In this document: positions 1 to 10,269 of the stretch, piece after piece
Layout: every line of letters begins with the position of its first letter
How positions within the stretch are numbered: position 1 is the stretch's first letter
Origin: Pseudarthrobacter sp.
Lineage (GTDB): Bacteria > Actinomycetota > Actinomycetes > Actinomycetales > Micrococcaceae
Direction of reading: 5' to 3'
Assembly (NCBI GenBank): GCA_031178005.1
Contig: JAPSJV010000002.1
Location: forward strand, 62,001-126,000
DNA length: 64,000 bases
The notes under the pieces: model-generated
Told to the model about the DNA's origin: nothing
The model's database searches: none
What the model saw: only the letters and a program-made list of their open reading frames with translations
Made by a program: the position numbers and the translations under genes

Positions 1-132
1 TCTGTGGATGAACACGAAGGCCTCCTGAACCTCATCGAAACCGGCGCTGAAGCCGATGCCATCGAAAAAGCCGCCAGGCTCCACCGCTCCGCCACCCTGG
101 ACGCCTATCTCGCACAAAGGAAACAACAATGA
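1..132 (+). CDS. C-terminal end of a GntR/FCD-type regulator (partial, runs off window start)
   Basis: Frame 1 reads SVDEHEGLLNLIETGAEADAIEKAARLHRSATLDAYLAQRKQQ*; FCD-like C-terminus; TGA overlaps the hpaE ATG (ATGA). Confidence 0.6.
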   Translation, partial: SVDEHEGLLNLIETGAEADAIEKAARLHRSATLDAYLAQRKQQ

Positions 133-1643
133 CGTTCACTTCCCCGGAAACCAGCACCCACTACGTGCCGCAGGACCTGCCCACGCATATCCAGCACTAC
201 ATCAACGGGAAGTTTGTCGATTCCGTTGGCGGGGCCACTTTCGACGTCCTGGACCCGGTCTCCAACCGGAACTACGCCACCGCCGCTGCCGGCCAGAAAG
301 AGGACATCGACCTTGCTGTGGCCGCTGCCCGGGAGGCCTTCGTCAACGGGCCGTGGCCGAAGATGAAGCCCCGCGAACGGGCCCGGGTGCTGAACCGGAT
401 CGCCGACGCCGTCGAGTCCCAGGAAGCCCGGCTCGCCGAACTGGAAACCTTCGATACCGGCCTGCCCATTACCCAGGCCAAGGGACAGGCGCTGCGGGCG
501 GCCGAGAACTTCCGGTTCTTCGCGGACCTGATCGTGGCCCAGTTCGACGACGCCATGAAGGTCCCGGGCTCCCAGATCAACTATGTCAACCGCAAACCGA
601 TCGGCGTCGCAGGACTCATCACCCCCTGGAACACCCCGTTTATGCTCGAGTCCTGGAAGCTGGCCCCGGCCCTGGCAACGGGCAACACCGTGGTGCTCAA
701 ACCGGCCGAGTTCACTCCCCTGTCCGCCTCCCTCTGGGCACAGATCTTCAAGGACGCCGGCCTGCCGGACGGTGTATTCAACCTGGTCAACGGCCTGGGC
801 GAGGAAGCCGGCGACGCCCTGGTCAAGCACCCGGACGTTCCGCTGATTTCCTTCACCGGCGAGACCACCACCGGGCAGACGATCTTCCGCAACGCTGCCG
901 CCAACCTCAAGGGCCTGTCCATGGAACTGGGCGGCAAATCCCCGTGCGTGGTGTTTGCCGACGCCGATCTGGACGCCGCGATCGACTCAGCATTGTTTGG
1001 CGTCTTCTCCCTCAACGGCGAGCGCTGCACGGCCGGCTCACGGATCCTGGTGGAGCGGGCCATCTACGACGAGTTCTGTGAGAAGTACGCCGCCCGCGCC
1101 AAGAACATCGTGGTGGGTGATCCGCACGATCCCAAGACTGAGGTAGGTGCGCTGGTCCACCCGGAGCACTACGAAAAGGTGGCCTCCTACGTGGAAATCG
1201 GGAAAACGGAAGGCAGGCTCCTGGTGGGCGGGGGCCGCCCCGATCACCTTCCGGAAGGCAACTACATCGCACCCACCGTTTTTGCCGACGTCGCGCCTGA
1301 TTCCCGGATCTTCCAGGAGGAGATCTTCGGCCCGGTGGTGGCAATCACGCCGTTCGAGAACGACGACGAGGCCCTCGCCCTGGCCAACAACACCAAGTAC
1401 GGCCTGGCCGCCTACATCTGGACGCAGAACCTGACCCGCGCCCACAACTTCAGCCAAAACGTTGAGGCCGGCATGGTGTGGCTGAACAGCCACAACGTCC
1501 GGGACCTCCGGACACCGTTCGGTGGCGTCAAGGCCTCCGGTCTGGGCCATGAGGGCGGCTACCGCTCCATTGATTTCTACACAGACCAGCAGGCCGTGCA
1601 CATCACGCTCGGCACCGTCCACACCCCCAAATTCGGCGCCTGA
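129..1643 (+). CDS. hpaE: 5-carboxymethyl-2-hydroxymuconate semialdehyde dehydrogenase
   Basis: ALDH family motifs (TPWNTPFMLESWKLAPALATGNTVVLKPAE, ELGGKSPCVVFADADLD, GERCTAGSR); followed by hpaD/hpaH/hpaI. Confidence 0.9.
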   Translation: MTFTSPETSTHYVPQDLPTHIQHYINGKFVDSVGGATFDVLDPVSNRNYATAAAGQKEDIDLAVAAAREAFVNGPWPKMKPRERARVLNRIADAVESQEARLAELETFDTGLPITQAKGQALRAAENFRFFADLIVAQFDDAMKVPGSQINYVNRKPIGVAGLITPWNTPFMLESWKLAPALATGNTVVLKPAEFTPLSASLWAQIFKDAGLPDGVFNLVNGLGEEAGDALVKHPDVPLISFTGETTTGQTIFRNAAANLKGLSMELGGKSPCVVFADADLDAAIDSALFGVFSLNGERCTAGSRILVERAIYDEFCEKYAARAKNIVVGDPHDPKTEVGALVHPEHYEKVASYVEIGKTEGRLLVGGGRPDHLPEGNYIAPTVFADVAPDSRIFQEEIFGPVVAITPFENDDEALALANNTKYGLAAYIWTQNLTRAHNFSQNVEAGMVWLNSHNVRDLRTPFGGVKASGLGHEGGYRSIDFYTDQQAVHITLGTVHTPKFGA

Positions 1644-1672
1644 GCGTCCTTTCTCAACGAGGAGAAACCACG

Positions 1673-2767
1673 ATGACGAACTTTGTACCCACCCCCTCGG
1701 TTCCCGCGCCGGACATTGTCCGCTGCGCCTACCTGGAGCTGGTGGTGACGGACCTGGCCAAATCGCGGGCGTTCTATGTGGACCTGCTGGGCCTGCACGT
1801 CACCGAAGAGGACGAGGACACCATCTACCTCCGGTCCCTGGAGGAGTTCATCCACCACAACCTGGTGCTGCGCAAGGGCCCTGTTGCCGCCGCGGCCGCG
1901 TTCGCGTACCGGGTGAAGTCGCCGGCCGAGGTGGATGCTGCTGAGGCGTACTACCGCGAGCTGGGATGCCGGGTGGAGCGCCGCAAGGAAGGCTTCACCA
2001 AGGGCATCGGCGATTCGGTCCGTGTGGAGGACCCGTTGGGCTTCCCGTACGAGTTCTTCTACGAGGTGGAGCATGTGGAGCGGCTCACCCAGCGCTACGA
2101 CCTTTACTCCGCCGGCGAACTGGTGCGACTGGACCATTTCAACCAGGTGACCCCGGACGTCCCGCGGGGCCGGGCGTACCTTGAGGATCTGGGCTTCCGG
2201 GTCTCCGAGGACATCAAGGATTCCGACGGCGTGACGTACGCCGCGTGGATGCACCGCAAGCAGACGGTCCACGACACCGCGCTCACCGGCGGCAATGGCC
2301 CCCGGCTGCACCACCTCGCGTTCGCCACCCATGAGAAGCACAACATCATCCAGATCTGCGACAAGATGGGCGCCCTGCGCGTCAGCGACCGGATCGAGCG
2401 GGGCCCGGGCCGGCATGGGGTGTCCAACGCGTTCTACCTGTACATCCTGGATCCGGACGATCACCGCATCGAGATCTACACCCAGGACTACTACACCGGC
2501 GATCCGGACAACCCCACCATCACCTGGGACGTCCACGACAACCAGCGCCGCGACTGGTGGGGCAACCCCGTGGTCCCATCCTGGTACACCGAAGCCTCCC
2601 TGGTGCTGGACCTGGACGGCAATCCGCAGCCGGTCACTGTCCGGGAGGAAAAGAGCGAAATGGCGGTCACCGTGGGTGCCGACGGCTTCAGTTACACCCG
2701 CAGGAACGACGACGACGGCGGGCGGGGTGGCGCCGTCGAAGGCTTCAAGCTGGGAGCGCAGCTCTAG
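1673..2767 (+). CDS. hpaD: 3,4-dihydroxyphenylacetate (homoprotocatechuate) 2,3-dioxygenase, extradiol type I, MndD-like
   Basis: Two-domain VOC extradiol dioxygenase; metal ligands in LDHFNQVTPDV, LHHLAFATHE, DDHRIEIYTQDYY; good RBS (gaggagaaa). Confidence 0.92.
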   Translation: MTNFVPTPSVPAPDIVRCAYLELVVTDLAKSRAFYVDLLGLHVTEEDEDTIYLRSLEEFIHHNLVLRKGPVAAAAAFAYRVKSPAEVDAAEAYYRELGCRVERRKEGFTKGIGDSVRVEDPLGFPYEFFYEVEHVERLTQRYDLYSAGELVRLDHFNQVTPDVPRGRAYLEDLGFRVSEDIKDSDGVTYAAWMHRKQTVHDTALTGGNGPRLHHLAFATHEKHNIIQICDKMGALRVSDRIERGPGRHGVSNAFYLYILDPDDHRIEIYTQDYYTGDPDNPTITWDVHDNQRRDWWGNPVVPSWYTEASLVLDLDGNPQPVTVREEKSEMAVTVGADGFSYTRRNDDDGGRGGAVEGFKLGAQL

Positions 2768-2769
2768 CC

Positions 2770-3555
2770 ATGATGGACACGACAACGATCGAGGCCATCG
2801 CCGACGAGCTGCTGGAAGCCGGGCGTTCGCGGACGCCGGTTCCGCGGCTGACGGCCCGCTATCCGCAGATGACGGTGGAGGACTCCTACGCCGTGCAGCA
2901 GCTGTGGCGGCGGCGCAACGAGGAAGCCGGCCGGACCCTGGTGGGCCGCAAGATCGGACTCACCTCCCGGGCCATGCAGGCCGCCACCGGCATCACCGAG
3001 CCGGATTACGGCGCTATTTTTGACGACATGGTGCTGGAAACGGGCTGCTCGGTGGAGTGGGACCGGTACACCCACCCGCGGGTGGAGGTGGAGCTGGCGT
3101 TTGTGCTCAAGTCCGCCCTCAAAGGCCCGGGCTGCACCATCTTCGACGTCCTCAATGCCACGGACTATGTGGTGCCGGCCCTGGAGATCCTGGACTCCAG
3201 GATCGAAATGGAAGGCCGGACCATTGTGGACACCATCGCGGACAACGCCGCCATGGGCGCCATGGTGGTGGGCGGCCGCCCCGTGAAACCCGACGCCGTG
3301 GACCTGCGCTGGGTTTCCGCCATCCTCTACAAGAACCAGACCGTGGAGGAGACGGGCGTGGCCGCCGGCGTACTGGACCACCCCGCCAACGGCGTCCATT
3401 GGCTGGCCAACAAGATCGCCGCGCACGGGGACTCGATGAAGGCCGGCGACATCATCCTGGCCGGATCCTTCACCCGCCCCATGTGGGTTTATAAGGGCGA
3501 TACCGTCCACGCCGACTACGGACCGCTGGGAGCCATCACATGCCGCTTCGAATAG
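2770..3555 (+). CDS. hpaH: 2-oxo-hept-3-ene-1,7-dioate hydratase
   Basis: Hydratase/decarboxylase family protein ([38 protein letters not shown]); ORF track extends upstream, ATG at 2770 preferred. Confidence 0.88.
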   Translation: MMDTTTIEAIADELLEAGRSRTPVPRLTARYPQMTVEDSYAVQQLWRRRNEEAGRTLVGRKIGLTSRAMQAATGITEPDYGAIFDDMVLETGCSVEWDRYTHPRVEVELAFVLKSALKGPGCTIFDVLNATDYVVPALEILDSRIEMEGRTIVDTIADNAAMGAMVVGGRPVKPDAVDLRWVSAILYKNQTVEETGVAAGVLDHPANGVHWLANKIAAHGDSMKAGDIILAGSFTRPMWVYKGDTVHADYGPLGAITCRFE

Positions 3556-4328
3556 AAGATACCTTCCGGGAAGCCCTGCGCGGCCAAACCGGCGAAGGTG
3601 GCCGTCCGCTGGCAGGAATGTGGGTGTGCTCCGGCAGCCCGCTAATAGCCGAACTCTGTGCCGGGTCAGGCCTGGACTGGCTCCTGATCGATGCCGAGCA
3701 CAGCCCCAACGGGCTCGAATCCATCCTGGCCCAGCTCCAGGCCACCTACGGCTACCCGGTCCACACCATGGTGCGGCCGCCGGTCAACGATGTTGTGGTG
3801 ATCAAGCAGTACCTGGACCTCGGCGTCCAAAACCTGCTGCTCCCCATGGTCAACTCCGTGGCTGAAGCCGAGGCCGCAGTGGCCGCCACCCGCTACCCGC
3901 CGCAGGGCGTCCGTGGAGTGGGATCCGGTCTTGCCCGCGCCGCACGCTGGAACCGCGTACCCGACTACCTGGCCCGCGCCAGCGAAACCATCAGCGTCAC
4001 CGTCCAGATCGAATCCACCTCCGCCGTCGAAGCAGTGGAGGACATTCTGAAGGTGGAGGGAGTCGACGCCATCTTCGTCGGCCCCTCGGACCTTGCGGCT
4101 TCCATGGGCGTGCTGGGCCAGCAGGAACACCCCCAGGTGCGTGCCGCCGTCGAACATTGCCTTGCAGCTGCCGCCGGCGCAGGAAAACCCGCCGGCGTGA
4201 ACGCATTCAACCCGGAAACCGCCCGCCACTACATGGACAAAGGGGCGGCCTTCATCCTGGTGGGCGCCGACGTCACGCTCCTGGCAAAAGGCTCCGAGTC
4301 ACTGGCGGCGAAGTTCATCGGTGATTGA
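3540..4328 (+). CDS. hpaI: 4-hydroxy-2-oxoheptanedioate aldolase (HpcH/HpaI family)
   Basis: GSGLDWLLIDAEHSPN, QIESTSAVEAVEDILKVEGVDAIFVGPSDLAASMG; overlaps hpaH by 16 nt. Confidence 0.92.
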   Translation: MPLRIEDTFREALRGQTGEGGRPLAGMWVCSGSPLIAELCAGSGLDWLLIDAEHSPNGLESILAQLQATYGYPVHTMVRPPVNDVVVIKQYLDLGVQNLLLPMVNSVAEAEAAVAATRYPPQGVRGVGSGLARAARWNRVPDYLARASETISVTVQIESTSAVEAVEDILKVEGVDAIFVGPSDLAASMGVLGQQEHPQVRAAVEHCLAAAAGAGKPAGVNAFNPETARHYMDKGAAFILVGADVTLLAKGSESLAAKFIGD

Positions 4329-4412
4329 GCCTGGGCCCGGTGATTGAGCTTGTCGAAATCAGCCGCCCGGTGATTGAGCAACCCCGGCGATTGAGCCCGT
4401 CGAAATCCCTGA
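4319..4412. repeat. Dispersed tggt(g)attgagc(tt/cc)gtcgaaatc repeat, four degenerate head-to-tail half units
   Basis: ggtgattgagcctgg / ggtgattgagcttgtcgaaatc / ggtgattgagcaacc / ggcgattgagcccgtcgaaatc; first unit supplies the hpaI stop codon. Confidence 0.75.
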
Positions 4413-4422
4413 GGGAGGGCAC

Positions 4423-5910
4423 CTAGCCGTGCTGGAACCAGGTAGTTTTCAAAGCCGAGTAATTGTCCAGGGCATGGGCTGAAAGGTCGCGCCCGAAGCC
4501 CGACTGACGGAATCCGCCGAAAGGCGTCGTCAGGCTTAGCGCATCGACAGTGTTGACGGACACCGTACCCGCCACCAGACGGGCCGCGACACGGTGGGCG
4601 CGGCCCAAGTCGGCAGTCCACAACGAGGCCGCCAAGCCATAATCAGTGTTGTTGGCCAGCGCCACCGCCTCGTCTTCCCCGTCGAAGGGCGTCACGGTGA
4701 CCAGCGGGCCGAACACTTCCGTGTGGTGCAGGTGGTGGTCCAGCGGGAGATCCGTAACGATAGTCGGCTCGATGTATGCGTCCGAACCTTCAATTGTCAG
4801 GCGTGAACCTCCCGAGTAGATCGTTCCGGACCCTGCCGCGTCCCCGATGGCCCGCATTACGGAGTCGGCGTGCCGGGCGTCCACCAGCGCGCCGGAACCC
4901 TGGTGCATGGGGTCAAGCGGGTTCCCGGGTGCATAGTCCAGGCTGGCGCGGGCAAGCAGCCTGATGAATGTTTCGTAGACAGATCGGGCCACCAGGATGC
5001 GGGAGTTTGCCGAGCACACTTCACCCTGGTTGTAGAAAGCGCCGAACGCTGCCTTCTGCGCAGCCGTTTCCAGGTCAGCGTCTGCAAACACCAGGTTGGA
5101 ACTTTTGCCGCCGGCTTCCAGGGTCAGCCGCTTCATGTTGGATTCCCCGGCACAGACCTGTAGCCGCTTTGCCACCGCGGTAGACCCCGTGAAGGTCAGG
5201 GCATCGACGTCGTCGTGGCGGGCCAGCGCTTCACCCACAATAAAGCCCGTTCCGGGCACAACGCTGAGGACCCCGGCTGGAAGGCCGGCTTCAACTGCCA
5301 GGTCTGCCAGCCGCAGGGCGGAAAGCGACGACTGCGTCGCGGGCTTGAGGATAACGCTGTTTCCCAGTATCAATGCCGGCGCCAGTTTCCATGCGGCAAT
5401 TTCCAGGGGGTAGTTCCACGGGGTTATGGCTGCTACGACACCGAGGGGCTCGCGCGCCACGATCGCTGTTGAGCCGGGCGGCGTGGACGGGACTTCGTCG
5501 GAGATTTTGTCGATCAACTCCGCGTACCAGCGGAAGGTGGCAGCGGTGCCTGGGATGTCGATAGAAGAGGACTGTGCAATGGGTTTGCCCATGTCCAGCG
5601 TTTCCATGAGCGAAAGCTCTTCGGCATTTGCCTCGATCAGTCCTGCCAGCTTCAACAGGACAGCCTTGCGGTGGTCGGCGGAGGCTTGGCTCCATACACC
5701 GGATTCGAACAAGCGGCGGGCTACGCGTACCGCCCGGTCCACATCATCGATGGTGCAGGCGGCAATGTCCGCTACGACCCTGCCGTCAACAGGGCTGACG
5801 CTGGCGAATGTCTTGCCGCCGGATCCATCGGTACGGCCTTCGATGAAAGCTCGCCCGTCGGCAGCTGAAAGAGCAGTTGCAAGGTGGGCGTCCAAAGCGT
5901 TGATTGTCAC
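4423..5910 (-). CDS. NAD(P)-dependent aldehyde dehydrogenase, PuuC-like
   Basis: ITPWNYPLEIAAWKLAPALILGNSVILKPA, LEAGGKSSNLVFADADLE, NQGEVCSANSR; start overlaps the permease stop. Confidence 0.88.
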   Translation of the reverse strand: MTINALDAHLATALSAADGRAFIEGRTDGSGGKTFASVSPVDGRVVADIAACTIDDVDRAVRVARRLFESGVWSQASADHRKAVLLKLAGLIEANAEELSLMETLDMGKPIAQSSSIDIPGTAATFRWYAELIDKISDEVPSTPPGSTAIVAREPLGVVAAITPWNYPLEIAAWKLAPALILGNSVILKPATQSSLSALRLADLAVEAGLPAGVLSVVPGTGFIVGEALARHDDVDALTFTGSTAVAKRLQVCAGESNMKRLTLEAGGKSSNLVFADADLETAAQKAAFGAFYNQGEVCSANSRILVARSVYETFIRLLARASLDYAPGNPLDPMHQGSGALVDARHADSVMRAIGDAAGSGTIYSGGSRLTIEGSDAYIEPTIVTDLPLDHHLHHTEVFGPLVTVTPFDGEDEAVALANNTDYGLAASLWTADLGRAHRVAARLVAGTVSVNTVDALSLTTPFGGFRQSGFGRDLSAHALDNYSALKTTWFQHG

Positions 5911-7448
5911 GGAGTGCTCCTGGTATCGGCGTGTGTGGGGACGGGTGTTGGGTCGTTTGGTTCATCGTTGTCGTCCGGGACGGCGCTGCGGACCTTGCGT
6001 CCGCGGGCGTAGCCCACAAAACCCAGGGCCAGGATGCAGCCAAGCGTGCCCAGAGCAAAGGCCTCGAAGGTGAACTGGGAAACGCCCCACGTGGTTTCGA
6101 AGTCGTAGTCCAGGCCAAAGAGTACGTCCAGGGTTCCCGGGAAGATCGCTACCCACGAGCCGAGCAGGATCCATACAAAGCAGATGGCACCGAGGACGCG
6201 GAACCCGGCATCGGAGACCGGAACCTTGAAGGGACGGGCGACGTGCGGATACTTGCTACGGAGCCTGACGGCCGCCGGGATGGCCAGCAGGTAGCTCAGG
6301 AGAAAGGTGGAAATGGCGATGCTCAGGACGATCCCAAACAGGGCACTGCTGGTGCCGCTCACCTGCATTGCCGCAAGCATGAACAGGGTGGCCACAACCC
6401 CCGAGAGGGTGTTCACCCGGATTGGCGTGCCCAGGGTGGGATGAAACCGGCCAAAATAGCCGCCAAAGAAGGAACCGTCTGCAGCGGCCATCGCCTGCAT
6501 GCGGTCGCTGATGATCATCCAAGCCGCTCCCTGAGACACCAGCACGAAGCAGAAGATGACGGCCGAAATGGCGAGCATCGCCTCGGCAGCCGGACCAAAC
6601 ACTGCGTACACCGTAGCAACGGCCCCGAACAGTCCGCCGATGCCAGTGATCTGGTCCAGCGGCACTACCAGCAGGATGGCAAGGATGGGAAGGAGGTAAC
6701 TGGCTGCGGCGATGATGGAGGAGCGTGCAATGGAGATGGGAACATCCTTGGCGGGGTTTTTCATCTCGCCCGCCGCGCTGTTGCCGGATTCAAAGCCGAG
6801 AAAGGAGAACAGCAGCAGCGGGGTAACGCCCAGGAATCCCGCCAGCGTGGGAGAGAAGAAGCCCAGGTCCAGGCCGTTGAAACCATGCTGGATCCCATAG
6901 ACAAGGGTGACAACGATGAAGAACGTCAGGAACAGGACTTTGAGGATGGCACCCAGGGACGGCAGCCACTTACCGTGTTTCAAACTGATGATGGCGGAAG
7001 TCACGGTGATCCAGATGAACACAATCTTGAAGATGTAGTCGCCGGCACTGCCGGCTTCCACGTGGCCCACATATTCGGACCACGTCTCCACGGCTACAAA
7101 CGCCATGGCGCCACCCACCCACACCGGCTGCGTCACCCAGGTCAGGAGGGACGCAATGGCAGCAACCACTCGCCCAAATGCCATCTTTGTCCACACATAC
7201 ACTCCCCCTTCCTCAGTAAACGCCCCGCCTGTCTCAGCGAAAATCAGTCCGTACGGAATCAGGAATGTGATGGCCAGGATCAGGGTCCACGTAAAAGTCT
7301 CACCGCCGAAGCCGGAGACCTGGCCCAGAACCTCCACGGAGATGACAGCCGCGACCACCAGCAGAAGGATGTCCATGCGGCCGAGGGATTTCTGCAGATG
7401 CTTGCTTTGCTCTTGGGCAAGGCGCGTTGACGCTGTTGGCTGATCCAT
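5907..7448 (-). CDS. APC superfamily amino acid/amine permease
   Basis: About 12 hydrophobic segments; LLLFSFLGFESGNSAAGEMKNPAKDVPISIARSS; start ATG at 7448 (MDQPTAS...). Confidence 0.88.
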   Translation of the reverse strand: MDQPTASTRLAQEQSKHLQKSLGRMDILLLVVAAVISVEVLGQVSGFGGETFTWTLILAITFLIPYGLIFAETGGAFTEEGGVYVWTKMAFGRVVAAIASLLTWVTQPVWVGGAMAFVAVETWSEYVGHVEAGSAGDYIFKIVFIWITVTSAIISLKHGKWLPSLGAILKVLFLTFFIVVTLVYGIQHGFNGLDLGFFSPTLAGFLGVTPLLLFSFLGFESGNSAAGEMKNPAKDVPISIARSSIIAAASYLLPILAILLVVPLDQITGIGGLFGAVATVYAVFGPAAEAMLAISAVIFCFVLVSQGAAWMIISDRMQAMAAADGSFFGGYFGRFHPTLGTPIRVNTLSGVVATLFMLAAMQVSGTSSALFGIVLSIAISTFLLSYLLAIPAAVRLRSKYPHVARPFKVPVSDAGFRVLGAICFVWILLGSWVAIFPGTLDVLFGLDYDFETTWGVSQFTFEAFALGTLGCILALGFVGYARGRKVRSAVPDDNDEPNDPTPVPTHADTRSTP

Positions 7449-7458
7449 AATGAATCCT

Positions 7459-8055
7459 TTACTGCTTCCAGTTGCTGATGCGTGAATGTGCGCGAAAGGC
7501 CGCACGCCTGGCGGGTCTGACCCACTGTTCGCCTCCCCCGGACTGACTGTGAATAAACCGTAGCCAGCGAACTGAATCGTGTAAATCACTAAATAACGAT
7601 CCGTTGGATCTAATTTTCAGATCCAGGCTGGCTTGGGGAAGCGACTGACGGGATAGGTGAAGGGCCGCAGAAGCGGCCGCCATGCACATGAACTCAAAGA
7701 CCATAAGCGCGAGCATGCTGTACGCATGCTCGCCGGGCAGGCCTGCTTCGGCCGCCACTTCATGACCCTGATGCCGGGCAGCGGCCGGAGTCGTCAGCAG
7801 GACCAAGTGAATCAAGATCATTCCGGCATTCATGGCCATCAGGTGTCCTGCGCAGCGATGGGGGCAGAACCGACCGACCACCGCAGGAAGATCCCCGACC
7901 AGGCAAACCACTGCCATGGCGATCATCCACCAGCCCATGGCCCCAGCCGGTCCGGCCACCGCGGCGGCAGCATGCGCGGCCACGCTTGCCAAGGCGGTGA
8001 TGGCAACGATGGCCGGAGCGGCCCGCGGAGAGGGTGCGGGGGATCGTTTATGCAT
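7459..8055 (-). CDS. Small His/Met/Cys-containing membrane protein of unknown function
   Basis: Three to four hydrophobic segments (GWWMIAMAVVCLVGDLPAVVG, GHLMAMNAGMILIHLVLL, MLALMVFEFMCMAAASAALHL); MHKRSP start chosen; C-terminal part may be non-coding. Confidence 0.45.
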   Translation of the reverse strand: MHKRSPAPSPRAAPAIVAITALASVAAHAAAAVAGPAGAMGWWMIAMAVVCLVGDLPAVVGRFCPHRCAGHLMAMNAGMILIHLVLLTTPAAARHQGHEVAAEAGLPGEHAYSMLALMVFEFMCMAAASAALHLSRQSLPQASLDLKIRSNGSLFSDLHDSVRWLRFIHSQSGGGEQWVRPARRAAFRAHSRISNWKQ

Positions 8056-8175
8056 ACTGCTCCTGACGGGTACCGCCCGTTGGCTCTGGGGCACTTTACG
8101 CCGGGCTGTGAGATGGGTAACATGAAAGCGTTGGTTGAACAGTTGTACCATCAAAACTAGACTTCAGGAAGTACT

Positions 8176-10164
8176 ATGACGCTTCAGACCACCCCATTTG
8201 CCGCATTGGCGCAGCATCCCCTTGAGCAGCTTTCGGCGCAGGAAGTACAGCGCGCGCGCAGTATCCTTGCCGATGCCGGGCTCGTTGCCGACACCACCCG
8301 CTTTGCCTACATGGGATTGATAGATCCGCCCAAGGCCTCCTTCAGCGGGAACCCAACGCATGATGATCGGGTGGTGCGGGCCATGTTGTGGGACGCGGCG
8401 CAGTCCCGGTCGCTGGACGTCCGGGTGTCCCTGTCCAGTGGACTCGTTATTGAGCGGCGCGAACTCGATCCCGCCGTTGACGGCCAGCTGCCCGTCCTGC
8501 TTGAGGAATTCGGGCTCATCGAGGAGATCCTCGCCAGCGACCCCCAGTGGATTGCCTCCCTCGCAGCGCGGGGCCTGGTCCCGGACCAGGTCCGGGTGGC
8601 GCCCCTGTCGGCGGGCGTCTTCGAATACGAAAATGAGACGGGCAAGCGCCTGCTGCGCGGGCTTGGCTTCCGGCAGGACCACGCGGCTGACCATCCCTGG
8701 GCGCACCCCATTGACGGGCTGGTGGCCTTCGTCGACGTCGAAACCCGGCGGGTCAACCACCTGATTGACGATGGCCCGGTCCCGGTTCCGCAGATCAACG
8801 GCAACTACACCGATCCGGCGGTACATGGAGAACTCCGGACGGACCTGAAGCCGATTGAGATTACTCAGCCTGAGGGCCCCAGCTTCACCCTGGAAGGGAA
8901 TCATCTTTCCTGGGCAGGCTGGGATCTGCGGGTGGGATTTGACGCACGCGAAGGCCTGGTGCTCCACCAGCTACACCACACCCATCTGGGACGGCGGCGG
9001 CCGGTGGTCCATCGCGCGTCAATCTCCGAGATGGTGGTTCCCTACGGCGATCCGTCCCCTTACCGGAGCTGGCAGAACTACTTTGACTCGGGCGAATACC
9101 TGGTTGGCAGGGACGCGAACTCGCTCAAGCTTGGCTGTGACTGCCTGGGCGACATTACGTACATGTCTCCGGTGGCGGCCGATGATTTCGGAAACCCGCG
9201 AACCATTGAAAACGGCATCTGCATTCATGAAGAGGACGCGGGCATCCTGTGGAAGCACACTGACGAGTGGGCAGGATCCAACGAAGTACGGCGCAACCGC
9301 CGGCTGGTGGTGTCTTTCTTTACCACCGTGGGCAACTACGACTATGGCTTCTACTGGTACCTGTACCTTGACGGCACCATCGAGTTCGAAGCCAAGGCCA
9401 CGGGCATCGTGTTTACTGCCGCCCTGCCCGACCGGAATTACCCCTACGCCTCGGAGATAGCGCCTGGCCTCGGGGCCCCCTACCACCAGCACCTTTTCAG
9501 TGCCCGCCTGGACATGATGGTCGACGGTGCAACGAACCGTGTGGAGGAACTGGACCTTGTCCGTCTCCCCAAAGGACCGGCGAATCCGCACGGTAACGCG
9601 TTCACGCAGCAGCGCACCTTACTCACCCGGGAGTCGGATGCGGTGCGGGACGCCGACGGCGCCAAGGGCCGTGTTTGGCACATCAGCAACCCTGAGTCCC
9701 TGAACCAGGTCGGTCACCCCGTGGGCTACACGCTCTATCCGGAGGGAAACCCAACCCTGGCCATGGCCGACGATTCGTCCATCGCGTCCCGGGCTGCCTT
9801 CGCCCGGCACCACTTGTGGGTGACGCGGCACGCAGAGGACGAGCTCTACGCCGCCGGCGACTTCGTCAACCAGCACCCCGGCGGATCCGGCCTTCCAGCC
9901 TATGTGGCACAGGACCGGGACATTGACGGCCAGGACCTGGTGGTGTGGCATTCCTTCGGGCTGACGCACTTCCCACGCCCGGAGGACTGGCCCGTCATGC
10001 CGGTGGACACAACCGGTTTCACGTTAAAGCCCCATGGATTCTTTGACGCGAACCCTACCCTGAATGTTCCGTCATCGGCCGGCAGCCATTGTGCGCCCAC
10101 AAGCCAGGCATCCGGTACAGGCGCCGCCGGTCCCGGTCCTGGAGGGGGCACCTGCGGGCACTGA
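8176..10164 (+). CDS. Copper-containing primary amine oxidase (phenylethylamine/histamine oxidase type)
   Basis: TPQ precursor motif NYDY in [27 protein letters not shown]-terminal [24 protein letters not shown]. Confidence 0.95.
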   Translation: MTLQTTPFAALAQHPLEQLSAQEVQRARSILADAGLVADTTRFAYMGLIDPPKASFSGNPTHDDRVVRAMLWDAAQSRSLDVRVSLSSGLVIERRELDPAVDGQLPVLLEEFGLIEEILASDPQWIASLAARGLVPDQVRVAPLSAGVFEYENETGKRLLRGLGFRQDHAADHPWAHPIDGLVAFVDVETRRVNHLIDDGPVPVPQINGNYTDPAVHGELRTDLKPIEITQPEGPSFTLEGNHLSWAGWDLRVGFDAREGLVLHQLHHTHLGRRRPVVHRASISEMVVPYGDPSPYRSWQNYFDSGEYLVGRDANSLKLGCDCLGDITYMSPVAADDFGNPRTIENGICIHEEDAGILWKHTDEWAGSNEVRRNRRLVVSFFTTVGNYDYGFYWYLYLDGTIEFEAKATGIVFTAALPDRNYPYASEIAPGLGAPYHQHLFSARLDMMVDGATNRVEELDLVRLPKGPANPHGNAFTQQRTLLTRESDAVRDADGAKGRVWHISNPESLNQVGHPVGYTLYPEGNPTLAMADDSSIASRAAFARHHLWVTRHAEDELYAAGDFVNQHPGGSGLPAYVAQDRDIDGQDLVVWHSFGLTHFPRPEDWPVMPVDTTGFTLKPHGFFDANPTLNVPSSAGSHCAPTSQASGTGAAGPGPGGGTCGH

Positions 10165-10269
10165 AGCGCTGCGGAAGCTTCCCCTGTCACCGTGGGGCTC
10201 ATCCGCGCACCACGGTGATAGGGTGCACAGCGTCCGGTCGTGATCCCGGCCCTACATTAAAGGAGCAGT

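Noticed and set aside
1577-2785. 402-aa minus-strand ORF opposite hpaD
   Set aside because: Antisense shadow of hpaD.
5904-7430. 508-aa plus-strand ORF opposite the APC permease
   Set aside because: Antisense shadow ORF; the opposite strand encodes a clear 12-TM permease.
7605-7625. Hairpin tggatct-aattttc-agatcca upstream of the permease
   Set aside because: Only a 7-bp stem in an AT-rich promoter region; may be an operator but not distinguishable from chance.
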